Part shown: positions 53,609 to 64,000 of the stretch, piece by piece
Position numbering within the stretch: the stretch's first letter is position 1
Layout of the letters: each line of letters begins with the position of its first letter
Assembly: GCA_002633005.1 (NCBI GenBank)
Contig: NMRA01000010.1
Coordinates: 2,014,924 to 2,078,923 of the forward strand
Direction: 5' to 3'
Length of the DNA: 64,000 bases
DNA from: Phoronis australis
Taxonomy: Eukaryota > Phoronida > Phoronidae
The notes under the pieces: generated by a model
What the model saw: the letters and a program-made list of their open reading frames with translations, nothing else
Told to the model about the DNA's origin: nothing
Databases searched by the model: none
Translations under genes and position numbers: made by a program

Positions 53609-54160
53609 TTAGTGCTCTGGAAGAATATAGCAACTTAGTACCAACTGGAAGCGCCACCTGTAGAGCTTATTCGGTATTCACTCAAGGTCATCTTGTAACC
53701 CACACCTCAAGGGTTTTGTTTCCATGTGTGTTGGTTCGTGGGATGTAATAAAGGATTTCTTCTCAACTCTATGTACATAATATGTATATGCTGTAGTAAT
53801 TGTAATGTGTATATACACTTCATAGTCGGTGCATTTTATTGTTTACAGATATGTACCGTCTTATAGTGATCCATGTAAATACTTTTGCACAATCAAATCA
53901 TTCCTATACTGCGATCCTAAAAACATTCCGTCGTACGATTGTGATATTTATGTGATGCAGGCAATCATTTGCATGTGCTGTTTTACAGTTCAGTTTTGTA
54001 TGCATTCCTTTCCATATCAGTTTGATCCTCAGAATGAAGGCCAATTTGTTGTACTGTGATAATTTAAATTATTAAATATTATTACTTATTTTAAGATATG
54101 AACTGCTGATATTGTTATTTGCAAAACAGTTGTAAAATAAATTTTTATTTCTTCGCTACA
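53609..54160 (+). other. Dynein 3' UTR
   Basis: First poly(A) signal AATAAA at 53747-53752, about 140 bases past the stop; a second AATAAA at 54136-54141 could give a longer UTR. The end of the transcript cannot be fixed from sequence. Confidence 0.6.
53747..53752 (+). terminator. Poly(A) signal AATAAA of the dynein gene
   Basis: Canonical hexamer 139 bases after the TAA stop, followed by a T-rich stretch. Confidence 0.65.
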
Positions 54161-57100
54161 TATCGAGTTTTTATCTCTCAAACTTAAGGCAACTACAATA
54201 CAGTAAAACTTCCACCAGGTTGTGGTGCCATATGGTACACAAATGGGATCCTATTATGCCAAATTTCTCTACAACTACGTTTAAGGAAATTGTACTTTTT
54301 TAATTGGCCTTTAGCATGCTTTGTTCAGTACATCTGTCTGCAAATATTTTTGTAAAAATTCACACTTTCAAACATCTGCAACAATGCAGTAAGGCTCAGT
54401 GAAAAAATAAGAAAAGTGCAATTTTAGCGAGCATTTTTGTCTCAAGTTGAGTTGATGTAATCATGCAAGAAACGGTCACCAATAACGCTGTCTATTCAGC
54501 TTGTCAAATGTTCTAGTTGAAGTGCTTTCAGAGCTTAAAAAAAGCAAATTCTGAGTTGAACCCTGAGGGCCAAAACTGTTTAATAATAATTTCATGTCGC
54601 ACTACGAAAATTACGTGAAGAAATGAAATGGACACTTAGTAACGCGTAACGAAGATCAGTTGAGAATTAGTCTGCTTGACAAGTGATAAAGCAACTTCTT
54701 TCCAAAGTCTCATTGCACACAAAAATGCAACCATTTGATTCATAATTCTTTTTATTTGAGACAACTTTCAGTTGGTGAAATGAGTTCATTCGTGACATAG
54801 TACTTAGACAGTCACAGAAAATTGATGATGATTGAGATGACACTCTACAAAAATACACCCAACGTAACGTACATGTTTATAACATGGAATAGTCAATACT
54901 AAAATAAAATAACTAGGGTAAATGTTCAACTATTAAAAGCTAACGGACATAGTCAAGCTACACATTTCCCTCCAACAACCTTTCCTAAACTTCAAACAAT
55001 TCATCAAAAGTTAAACATGAACTTTGGATACCTTTATAATACACCATCGTGTAAAAATTAATCATCACAATTAAGTGACGTACACAATAATAAATACTTA
55101 AGTTGAATTGCCACCTGGCATCCTTCAAGAAATATTTGTAACACCAAGAGTTAGCTATGATCACTCTTTTGTATCCATTATCAGGGGCGGATCCAGGATT
55201 TTGAGTTGGGGGGGGGCAGGGCAGAGTATTAGCCAGGATTTTGCCCATCAGACATTTGCACCCCCATACTGCCAAATGGAATATGGGAGAATTTTAGGGG
55301 GGGCATAGCCCCTTGCCCCCTCCCCCTTAAATCCGCCACTGATTATATATAGCTCGGAACTTGAAGAATGGAACATTACAAGCTGGCAAACGTTATGATA
55401 AAATATCACAAATTTCGGACGACATTTGACAAACAAGTGAAACTTTTCATAAAAAATAAAATGTATCAAAATGCACTTTATCATACAAAAGTTATCAACC
55501 GTAGCTACCACTTGATGGTTTTCAGAAATTGTGGAAAGGACAACAAGAAGCCTTTGAAAAAAGATCAATTTTGAAAATTATTTTCGAACAAAATTGGTGA
55601 TATTTTACTATTTAAGCAAGTTAGTTGTAAAACAGTTTTAATGTACATGTTATGTCTTGAAAATGACAGTGTCATTAAAATCCTATTTTAATAAAATTCT
55701 GTCATTTTTAATGGATAACAAATATTCTGTCAGTTTGTGGACATGTAACAACTTGCATTGACCGATTTTCAAACTTTCAATCAAATCAAAACACATTTTT
55801 GCAAAGTTTGAAATATTGCAAGGTTTCAAAACAGAAACCCTGTCAGAATATGTAGAATGTTTGGAGACATACGTGATTAAAAAGTCAAACGTACGTCCAA
55901 AAAATGCATAACTTGCATAGTTTTGATTTGCACCACTTTGTAACATGTACCTAAATGTTTAAAGAAAAAAGAACACCTACCCTTATCGTTTTATGGAAGT
56001 TCTTTTTTCCAAAGGCCACTCAAACAAACCTAAATTATTTTTTAACAAATCAGAAACTGGGCAAAAATCACTTCTTGAGACTTTAATCTGGTGTGGTTAT
56101 GACCACATTCACCTGCCGGATTCCTATGATAAAATTAGGCAATACATTCAATGAATTTTACACATCAAAAACCTATTTTAATCGGTTTTTTAAAACACTT
56201 CTGAGATTTCACAATCTTATGACAGCACACTGTTATCCTTATGAAGCCCATTATGTAGCCTCCATTCTTTCAACCAAACAAAACAGTCTATATAACACTG
56301 ACTGCCAACTTCCAGTGCTCAAAATCAATTTTACCAAATTTCTGGTATTAGTAATTTCACAGAAGTTGTCATCTCCTTTGGATACATAAATATGTGAAAT
56401 CATCTTATTGACTAACAGTGTAATTTCTACAAACTGCGTTTGGAACAGATCGAAATATCTTGTACAGGCCCTTTAGGCAAGCAGGGAATCACGACCCACC
56501 TTAGCTAAGACCGTCCCAAGCATGTTGTGCTAAGTTTTGATAACAACAAAGCAATGCACCTGGCATGCACCACGTTCCCACTTCCACTGTCATATACGAG
56601 ATAAATTGGTACGCAAATACCAGTGAATGCACATCCTTAGTGAATAACAGATGCTACCAACTGAGATGCCGAAAACAAAAGAACTAACGACCCTAGGGAA
56701 ATTTGGCTAGTACCTTCATGAAGATTTTTAAAATAATTTACATCTTCCAACACTTCAGGCTGGCTTGACTACCGATATTTAGTCCGTTTTGAGTAAAATT
56801 GGAATTGCATTGACAGCAGGCACCTTGGACTGATTTACAGAATCTTTTCTTGAAATAAGAGTTTGGCCAACTTAGGCAAATGTCAAACACGGTGAGCTTG
56901 GGCCGACTTTTGCTCGTATTAATTTTCGCAACAAAACGTTGGAAGAATCAATTAAAGCACTGTCAAAATATCATTTCGCTAAACACAAAATGGATCGTAT
57001 CAATGATTCTCAACCAGTTTTATGAACTATGAGCTAATGAGTGTTTAAGATTCCATCTACAACAAAACCAAGTGTTGGATCTTTCGTTGTATTTGTACAG

Positions 57101-57365
57101 TACGTAACTGAGAGAACAAAATGGCCATTAAAATATTCGACAGAATGTTGTATTGTTAGTACATCTACGTTCCCAAAGATGGCATGGCATAATTCAATGT
57201 CAACTTCAGGGCCAGGGCTTAATCTGTGACCTCAAAACTAGACTAGAAAATTAAAATACTGCATGGCATGTTTAGAGTAAATTTTACAAATCTGAACTCA
57301 AATCAGGCAACGTGCTTGGTTAGTACGTGGGGCCTGAAACAAGTAAAAGAAATGCAGGGATTATA
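54161..57365. other. Intergenic region between convergent genes
   Basis: AT-rich, no coding signal on either strand. Contains the G/C-rich foldback element at 55180-55343. The remainder shows nothing recognisable. Confidence 0.6.
55180..55343 (+). mobile_element. G-rich short foldback element, copy A
   Basis: Starts atcaggggcggatccagg and ends aatccgccactgat, imperfect inverted termini, with poly-G and poly-C runs inside. A second copy lies reversed at 63430-63591. This kind of non-autonomous element is common in marine invertebrate genomes. Confidence 0.75.
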
Positions 57366-57371
57366 TTTATT
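57366..57371 (-). terminator. Poly(A) signal AATAAA of PYM (minus strand)
   Basis: TTTATT on the plus strand is AATAAA on the minus strand, about 220 bases beyond the PYM stop. Confidence 0.6.
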
Positions 57372-57559
57372 GACATATTTCTCTGTAAAATATATTTACA
57401 ACATGACATTTCACACATGTGACCGTCATATTTAAAAATACTTTACATACAGAAATATAGCATCTATCATAGCAATTGCCTGCACGTTTTCTCAAAATGT
57501 GACCAGATACCAATGTACACTATCATTGCCTGAAATTAAGGAAAGATCCCTACCACGCC

Positions 57560-57574
57560 AGCGCCACCTGGTGC
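57560..57574 (-). promoter_or_regulatory. CTCF-like motif
   Basis: Minus strand reads gcaccaggtggcgct, nearly identical to the vertebrate CTCF core CCASYAGRKGGCRCT. It lies just past the PYM stop codon. Function is inference only. Confidence 0.35.
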
Positions 57575-57592
57575 ACAGCGACAAAGCTGCCA

Positions 57593-58025
57593 CTACGTTT
57601 TTAACTCCAACTCTAAATCTTCGAGCTGTGACTGATACTCGGCTTTTCTCATAATCTTTGCCAGCTGATCGGGGTCTGGGTCGGCCAATTCACCAGACTG
57701 AATCTTACGCTGCAAGTCTTCGATCTGCTTCAGTTTCTTATTGAGATTTTTTATCTTCTTGTTGATCTCCTCTGGAGTGGCAACGGCTGTTGATTCTGCC
57801 GGTTTCACCGCTTCGTCAACGGTCGCTGCCTCCATCGAGGATGTTAGCGAACTGACAGCATTTTCGTCAGCTGCGGGGCAAGATACTTGCTGTCGTCTCT
57901 TTTCTTTCCGTTTCGCGTTTTTCTTGGCAGATTTAGACAGGCCAGCTAGCGGGGAGGGTGTATCCACAACAAGCCCGGGACACTCAGGCACGTCTTTCTT
58001 CCACAGCGTACCTTTGCTCTCATAC
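57593..58025 (-). CDS. PYM1: PYM last exon
   Basis: Acceptor atatatag on the minus strand; 143 complete codons and TAG stop. It begins [20 protein letters not shown], has the basic motif [16 protein letters not shown], a Ser/Ala/Glu-rich spacer, and a helical end [20 protein letters not shown] with DLELEL, all in the order seen in PYM proteins. Confidence 0.95.
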
Positions 58026-61000
58026 CTATATATACATGAAAACCATAAATAATACTACACACTGAAAAAATCCTTCAGTTTATGACAAAATACAGCGAAA
58101 AAGTAAAATGAATTTCATTTTGTCACAATTCTCTACAAACTTCATTCTGAAGAATATGGTTAATTAAATAGATGCGCCCACACCTCCAATGTGAATGGTG
58201 CGCTTCGAGGGTTTGTCGTGTTTAGTGTTTATGACCACTAGGTAGTACAAAATATGTCAAAACCATCCCAAAATGGAAAAATGTTAGACCCATCATAACA
58301 GAAACTTGTTTGTCAAAGTTCAATAAAGACTGTCAGAGACAAACAAAAAAACAAAAATTGCCACTAGTTGTAGCGAGATCCGTCCAAAAGTCGTAAGCAG
58401 CTGTACTCACATTTATAGTATAAAACTTGCAAAATTTCACAACAATCCTACAGCGAGTACGCAAAAATGATATTAAGAGGCGCGGCTACAGTTGTCAACA
58501 CTGACCAAAAATCAATGTCTTCTCATCAGGAACACATCTTTAAGCAGTTTGGCACATAAAGAGGCGGATACCAAAAATGAACTCTAAAAAATAAAAATAC
58601 CCAATAGGTGGTGCAAAAACAAATCGAATCCGTACGATAATGGAAGAGTATCGTCATCTCATTGATAGGGCTAAATCCATAACTGCAAAAGTTTAGTTTT
58701 TTGGAAGAAGGCAGCCAAGCTTGGATTTCCTCGTCTCCTTACAAACCAATGCTGGGTCGGCTAGAAAAAGACTACTGATGACTAAAGTAATATCATGTAA
58801 ACCAGGTTCGTTAAAAAATCTTGAACTCGTGGGGTTTACCCCTTGAAGATTGAATTCCAAGTTTGGAAAACCTTACCTCTTGGTAACCGTTACTGGGCAA
58901 GCTACACTAAGATCGCTAGTCATATGCGCGCACCCAGCCTTTAATATGGGGAGACTCGAATTTCTGACGAAGTGGGCCTTTTAATGACAAAAAAGCGGGA
59001 AGGCCAAACTTAAAAAAAATGGGGTACCACCTTCAGAACTGTGAACTGTGTGTCTGCGCCTTGTTTGTGAACTTTTGTCTCCTTTTCTCGGACTTTTTGT
59101 TTCTCTGAGACGGATCATTTTGCCCACTTCGCCAAATGGGGGGGGGCTCATTTGAGCCCCCCAAGCCCCCCTGGGTCCGCGCCTGAGTCAGTGACACAAT
59201 AAAGACAGTTTTCCTACCAACTGACAATCAAAACAAACACAACCTATGATATGTTCGTGTGAGTGTGATGATGCAGCTCGCGCTTGGTATATTCAAGAGC
59301 ACTAAAACAAGGACATCAACCACATTGCCAGTACGGAAGCTTAAAAAAAGAGCATTTTTGAGCTTAATCAATCTTGCCAGAAAGGATTATGTAAGTGCAA
59401 TCAATTACTTGCCTAGTTCTGAGCTATCCACCTCACACAAGATCAATACTGAAGTTACAGTAAAGTTCCCTCAATTCAAACAAAAATTAACAAAAATAAT
59501 GGCCAAAAACTGACATTTCTTCATTTTCAGATGCTCGCTGCATCACCAAAAATTTCAAAATTTCATTGTGTGTTTGTTGATGACAGCCGTGCAATATAAA
59601 GTTTTCAAACAATCGAGTAAACTGTCTTGTTTACTCTTGTTGAAAATTCTGATAAAATAAAAAGTTACTCTTCCGTCATACAACGTTTTTAAGACACTTA
59701 ACCTTACCACAGCTGCACCATACTGTTTCAAAGTCTGATTGTTCATTAGTCTACATGGAAAAAAACCAGCACAAAACTTCTCTATTACTTAGGTACAAGA
59801 GCTTGAGAAAAAGGCAAAGCTTGTAACAGAAATGACCGGCTTCAGGAAAAGAGTTTGGTTCAGAAAGATGGCCTTATACAATGTTTATGTCAACAAATAA
59901 AATAAACCTTAATTAAAATCAGTAATTATCCCATTAAAGCTGAATTTCGCCTCGTTTAGCTGGCTAAATAGACCTTTTCCTCTCATAAAATTGGTCTCAC
60001 CACATTCACAACTATTATGAAACTCTAATTATGTTACCTACAAGAGCATCGAACCCACCATCTACTCAAGAAAACCCTTATTGGACTTGGCCAATCTCAA
60101 AGTTGTCAATCCAAAAATGGCGCAAATATGCATCGCCAGCGACTTTAGATGCCAGCTCATTTGCCAATAACTCAAGATCGTATGCAACGATGAATAATTC
60201 AACATTGAGAGCTAAATAGCAACAAAATGCCACTTTTTATAAAAAAAGGTGCACTGGATACATACACTGGCATCTCCTCTTGTGGGACGTAACCATCTTT
60301 CACCTTCCTCGGCTTTCTCCAACTACCGTCGGGCCGCTGGGTGGCGGGCAGATAAAACTGTCCTGCAAAACATACCGTACACAGAAATTCAACGACAAGT
60401 GCAACAACACTGACACATTATGTAGTCACTAATCATAATTTATGCATTATTGTCAGTTTCCCATTACTGTAACTCCATCAAAACTCCCCTTATCTTTCCC
60501 ACCAACTCCTCTCCAGTTACAACCTTGGAGATGTTGCAAGTTCTAAGAATTGAACACGAGATTGCATTCGCACTCTTGACCGAATACTTGTGTTACATGT
60601 AACGACCTCCAGCGATTCCCTCCTCCCACTGGAGTGCAGTTGGACACTCCCATTGCAGGACAGTTCCACACTTGTTTTGAAGAGGAGTTGCGGAGTTGCA
60701 ATGGTTGTGATAGTCCAAGAGAAGCGCTTTTCCACTGTCAGACCATAACTCACAAAAACAGGGGAGATGTGATGCAGGTGGGGAAAGTACCATCTGAATA
60801 TATCAAAGGGAACCAAAAACAAAACGGTAAAACCAGACCAATTTAGGACACGATATGTCACGCATTTAATTTTTTTCTTTGATTCCTGTTTAAAGCACCA
60901 CATTAATATTTTATCAGAAAAAGCTGTGTACCATAGCTAACAACACACAACGTGGGCATTCACAACATTTAATTATAGCTTTCCCTTGTATTTTAAAATA

Positions 61001-61124
61001 CCATAAACTTTGCAGAAATTATTTCCAATAATTTGCTATGGCCTCACGCAATCAATAATTCCATTTCTGTAGTCCCTATCAGCAGGCCTTGAAAATGCCC
61101 TTGTCATATACCTGTGACGCTCAT
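57593..61124 (-). CDS. PYM1: PYM, partner of Y14 and Mago (spans introns)
   Basis: Exon-junction-complex disassembly factor. PYM proteins bind the Mago-Y14 dimer with a short N-terminal domain and the 40S ribosome with a C-terminal eIF2A-like part, removing EJCs in the cytoplasm during translation. Seen: N-terminal [20 protein letters not shown] and [19 protein letters not shown] across an intron, then [19 protein letters not shown], and a C-terminal helix ending [11 protein letters not shown]. With the candidate first exon the protein would be about 180 residues, against about 200 in vertebrates. The order and spacing of motifs fit well. Tail to tail with the dynein gene, with no shared function evident. 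Confidence 0.92.
58026..60265 (-). other. PYM intron
   Basis: 2.2 kb, AT-rich. Contains a G/C-rich repeat fragment at 59105-59187. No further exon needed: the split codon GT/G joins the flanking exons in frame. Confidence 0.7.
59105..59187 (-). repeat. G/C-rich short repeat fragment
   Basis: On the minus strand it starts near tcaggcgcggacccaggggg and includes paired runs of C and G flanking ctcaaatgagcc. It resembles the ends of short G-rich mobile elements but is a different family from 55180. Confidence 0.5.
60266..60362 (-). CDS. PYM1: PYM exon with Mago-Y14 binding domain
   Basis: Minus strand acceptor ttttgcag, donor gtatgt; 97 nt, entry phase 1, exit phase 2. Codes [20 protein letters not shown] and [13 protein letters not shown], the conserved N-terminal domain that contacts Mago-Y14. 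Confidence 0.96.
61112..61124 (-). CDS. PYM1: Candidate first coding exon of PYM (MSVTG)
   Basis: Minus strand ATGAGCGTCACAG followed by a donor gtatat, exit phase 1, which the next exon requires. It would give [20 protein letters not shown] proteins usually have a few more residues before this domain, so a different upstream exon is possible. Confidence 0.3.
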
Positions 61125-63429
61125 GAGCTAAATACTATATTTAGCTCATTGGTGAGACTATTAACATATCTGTTTGTTACACTGAATAATGAGCTAATTT
61201 AGCTGATTGCATTGAACAAATGAGACTCAGAGTATCAGACCATTGGCTGCAATACTGTTAGAGCAGTCTGAACAGAAATTTTAAATAGTAAACAAACATC
61301 CAACTGATGAACAAACTTCCACCAAATTAATCTTGCAAACTCAGAATCCCTGTGAAGTTGTGTCCCAATGCAGAACTTCTTACCACTGAAAATTTGCCAA
61401 ATAAATACAGGGATTATTCCAGGCAATTTCCGCAAGGGAACAGCACCTATGTCAGAACCTCAGGTTGAAAAAATGAAGGATAAATTTGGCTATTATTTTC
61501 CCAGAATTGGTGAGATTTAACTCTGTCATACACTCTGAGGTGGGATCACATTGTAGATAAAAATAACAGCAGGCGGTCTGGTACACGCTCCATTGTATCA
61601 GACGTTCACAAGACACTCAGGTGGGTCCATTGCACTGATCACCTGGAACTATTTTCATGCTTCATTAAAATACAGTTAAAACCACCAGATTATAGAAAAT
61701 TCATGTTCAAACAACTATAAATAGTCAGTACTGGGCATAAGACTTAAATAGTGGCATGTTATAACTACTAAATCAATCTACAGATTTGATAACCAGAAGC
61801 TTTATCCTCTACTGAAGTATGTAAAACTAAATACTTCAGAAGGCCCTTAACACAGTATGACCTAATTTGTCATCTCCAACCACACATGGTTCTTTTGATC
61901 AAACTGATACATTACTGTAAAATGATACTTGCAGATAAACCATTCCTAAATCAAAGCAATCAAACCAGCATTCACTATGGTAAATGAAAGTAAATTGAAT
62001 TCACACAGAATCATAATCAATAAAGATTCAGTCTAGACAGGCTCAATATCCCAAGGCTGTGAAGATGGGTCACTTGAGGCGGAAATTATGGTACCTGTGC
62101 TTCAGACAATGTCGACTTTTAGAAAGTAATCTTCATAGTGAAGGAACGCTGCGACCAAGTAAGATACAGGTCATTTGTCGGTCACGACTCGTGGAAGCAG
62201 ATTGGAGGACCCCTCAATCCAACTAGTGGATGAGTGGGTTTGTTGCAAACCCAAACTTAAATTAAATACACCTGGCACAAACTTTCATCTCCATTTTGTA
62301 AAACTCTTAAAATTTCGCACAATAATTGGTACTCGAGAAAAGAATATACTGAATATTAATGTAAAGTGCAAATAAATACTGTGGGATTGATGTCATTTGG
62401 TCGTGTACATGGCAGTTAGGTCACCAAACACGCATTGATTAGCAGTTATTATTAAAGAAGTTAAATTTTCCAGCAGCCACTACAGTGCTGCCATAGGCCA
62501 AACAACATCACCTCTAATGTATTGCCCACTGAAGATTTTTTGCGTGTTCTGGCAGGAGTCACAAATAGAAAATAAGTAAGGTCTATCTGAAATAAAACAA
62601 TTGCCAATTGCGATTTATTTTCCACAACTGAAATTTTGAACAAATTTTAATCGATTTAAAAATCGATATCATACCAGTAAGACAGTTTGTGGTTGAACTA
62701 GAACTATTGTAAGCCCCTTTCCACTATATTCTTGGCCTTTTTCTGCATGGTTTTCTGTTCTTTCAAAAGGCGGCAGCATATGACGACCATAGGAGTAAAA
62801 TGGATGCCGAAAAGCGTACAATTGAAACAATTCGGCATAAATAAAAGAAAACTTTTTAATCAACGAATACTATATATTTGTGAGAGTTAAAATCCTATTC
62901 AGAGCATAACTTTGAACTGGAATAATTGGGTGAGTATGACAGCAAGCCGGTTTTATGCTTAGGCAGACGACCATTGGTAGGGAGGATGTTTTTTAATTTT
63001 TTTTTACAATTCCCATCTGTCATACATTTTTGAAAAGCCCTTGGTGTGAGAAATGAAATGGTGCAAAAATCAGAAAAATTGGATGAGCAGTTAACGAGAA
63101 AATGGCCGTAGAAACGCAACGATTATGCGTAAAATATCTGCCTTTTTACATAATTTCGTAAAAAACAAAAGAATGTACATGTGCTGCATATAAAAAGATT
63201 CGTCTCATTGAGACAAACATGGTGGTGTATATTATATAAAATTTGGATCGATTTCTACAGAGATATTGCTGTTTAAGTGTGTTATTAGCATATAGAACAG
63301 GCTCATCATGTTTGATGAAAACAATGGATTACACAGCTTAAAAGGTAAAGAGCAAAGACACCACATCAGCTCAGAAATAAATTCATCTGAGCTAGGAGGA
63401 AATTTCACATCAAATTACAAGATAACATT
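61125..63429. other. Unassigned sequence upstream of PYM
   Basis: No exon with homology on either strand. May include the PYM 5' UTR and promoter; no clear TATA box or CpG-rich stretch in this part. Confidence 0.4.
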
Positions 63430-63591
63430 GGTGGATTTGGGGGGGCAAGGGGGCCGGCCAGCCCCTGCCCCCCCTAAAACTCCCAGATTTCATTTGGCAG
63501 TTTGAGGGTGCAAATATCTTACGGGTAAAATCCTGCATAATACTCTGCCCTGCCCCCTCCTCCTATCTAAAAATCCTAGATCTACCCCTGA
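63430..63591 (-). mobile_element. G-rich short foldback element, copy B
   Basis: Reverse-orientation relative of 55180-55343: shared blocks include ttggcagtttgagggtgcaa, ctctgccctgccccc and the ends gtggattt and ctacccctga. It has diverged noticeably from copy A. Confidence 0.75.
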
Positions 63592-63799
63592 ATGCTACTA
63601 CATGGGCAACACATCATTGCCTGACAGTGACAGGGGTCTCATAGTGGGGGAGGCTATAGATCCCCCACTTTTTTCAGTGCTGGGTGCCACCCATGTACTA
63701 TTAGAGCGTATCATGGCAAAAAAACATCAGAAAGTAGACAAAAGACCATTTGGGAAAACAAATCACTCTTAACATGAAGGATTTCATCATTTACGCAAC

Positions 63800-63935
63800 A
63801 AAAACTTTATTTCGAACGGTAAAGTTGCGATGCCATTGAACTTCAACGTAGCCGCTGGTGGCGCTCACATGCGGCGACTTAGTGAACGACTGCTGTTTGA
63901 AAAGTGCCATTGGCAATGCGCAGCAGTTTGACAGA
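63800..63935. other. CpG-richer patch near the window end
   Basis: Local rise in CpG (cgaacggtaaagttgcgatg, gtagccgctggtggcgctca, gcggcgacttagtgaacgac) in an AT-rich, CpG-poor background. Could be a promoter or first exon of PYM or of a neighbouring gene. No recognisable protein in any frame. Confidence 0.3.
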
Positions 63936-64000
63936 ATTTCTGAAAATGAAATAATTACCAATTAAAAGAGTGATAAATTCCTCATCTAAAAATCGGGGGG

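Noticed and set aside
57741-58052. 103-codon plus-strand open frame over the PYM exon
   Set aside because: Antisense to a clearly homologous PYM coding exon.

Overview
This is a stretch of animal nuclear genome, not prokaryotic. It is AT-rich, with short exons bounded by GT/AG splice sites inside long introns full of short degraded transposable elements. Two unconnected contig joins carry long near-identical overlaps, which suggests a very heterozygous genome. G-rich foldback elements and tRNA-type SINEs add to a picture of an invertebrate, probably a marine deuterostome or similar animal. I cannot name the species.

From about 146 to 53608 on the + strand lies the 3' two thirds of one large gene, an axonemal-type dynein heavy chain. 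The window opens near the end of AAA1. The exons then run in order through AAA2 (P-loop at 2680-2706), AAA3 (P-loop at 12764-12790), a long low-complexity linker, AAA4, the stalk and microtubule-binding domain (29.9-34.0 kb), AAA5, AAA6 and the C-terminal domain, ending in a TAA stop. I place 49 solid exons and three candidate microexons, about 9.8 kb of coding sequence. Reading phase is kept across every junction except one. That exception lies at a 580-base run of N (9122-9701), which probably hides the AAA2 sensor exon. The protein is unusual: several hundred extra Ser/Thr/Glu-rich residues sit between AAA3 and AAA4 and inside AAA5, and the AAA4 P-loop is degenerate. This suggests one of the divergent axonemal heavy chains, but I do not assign a number.

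At 57593-61124 on the - strand, tail to tail with the dynein gene, is PYM (partner of Y14 and Mago), an exon-junction-complex disassembly factor. Two exons are clear and a very short first coding exon is a candidate. The two genes share no evident function. The 3.8 kb between them and the last 2.9 kb of the window hold only repeats and unassigned sequence.

The introns hold a foldback element family with at least five relatives, a 370-bp near-perfect palindrome built of about 21-bp units, a 60-bp-arm hairpin element, a tRNA-derived SINE, a broken LINE 3' end, several minisatellites and scattered CTCF-like motifs. Two single-N joins (25241 and 32484) are flanked by 460-580 bp direct repeats that look like uncollapsed haplotypes. 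One of them falsely duplicates a dynein exon.
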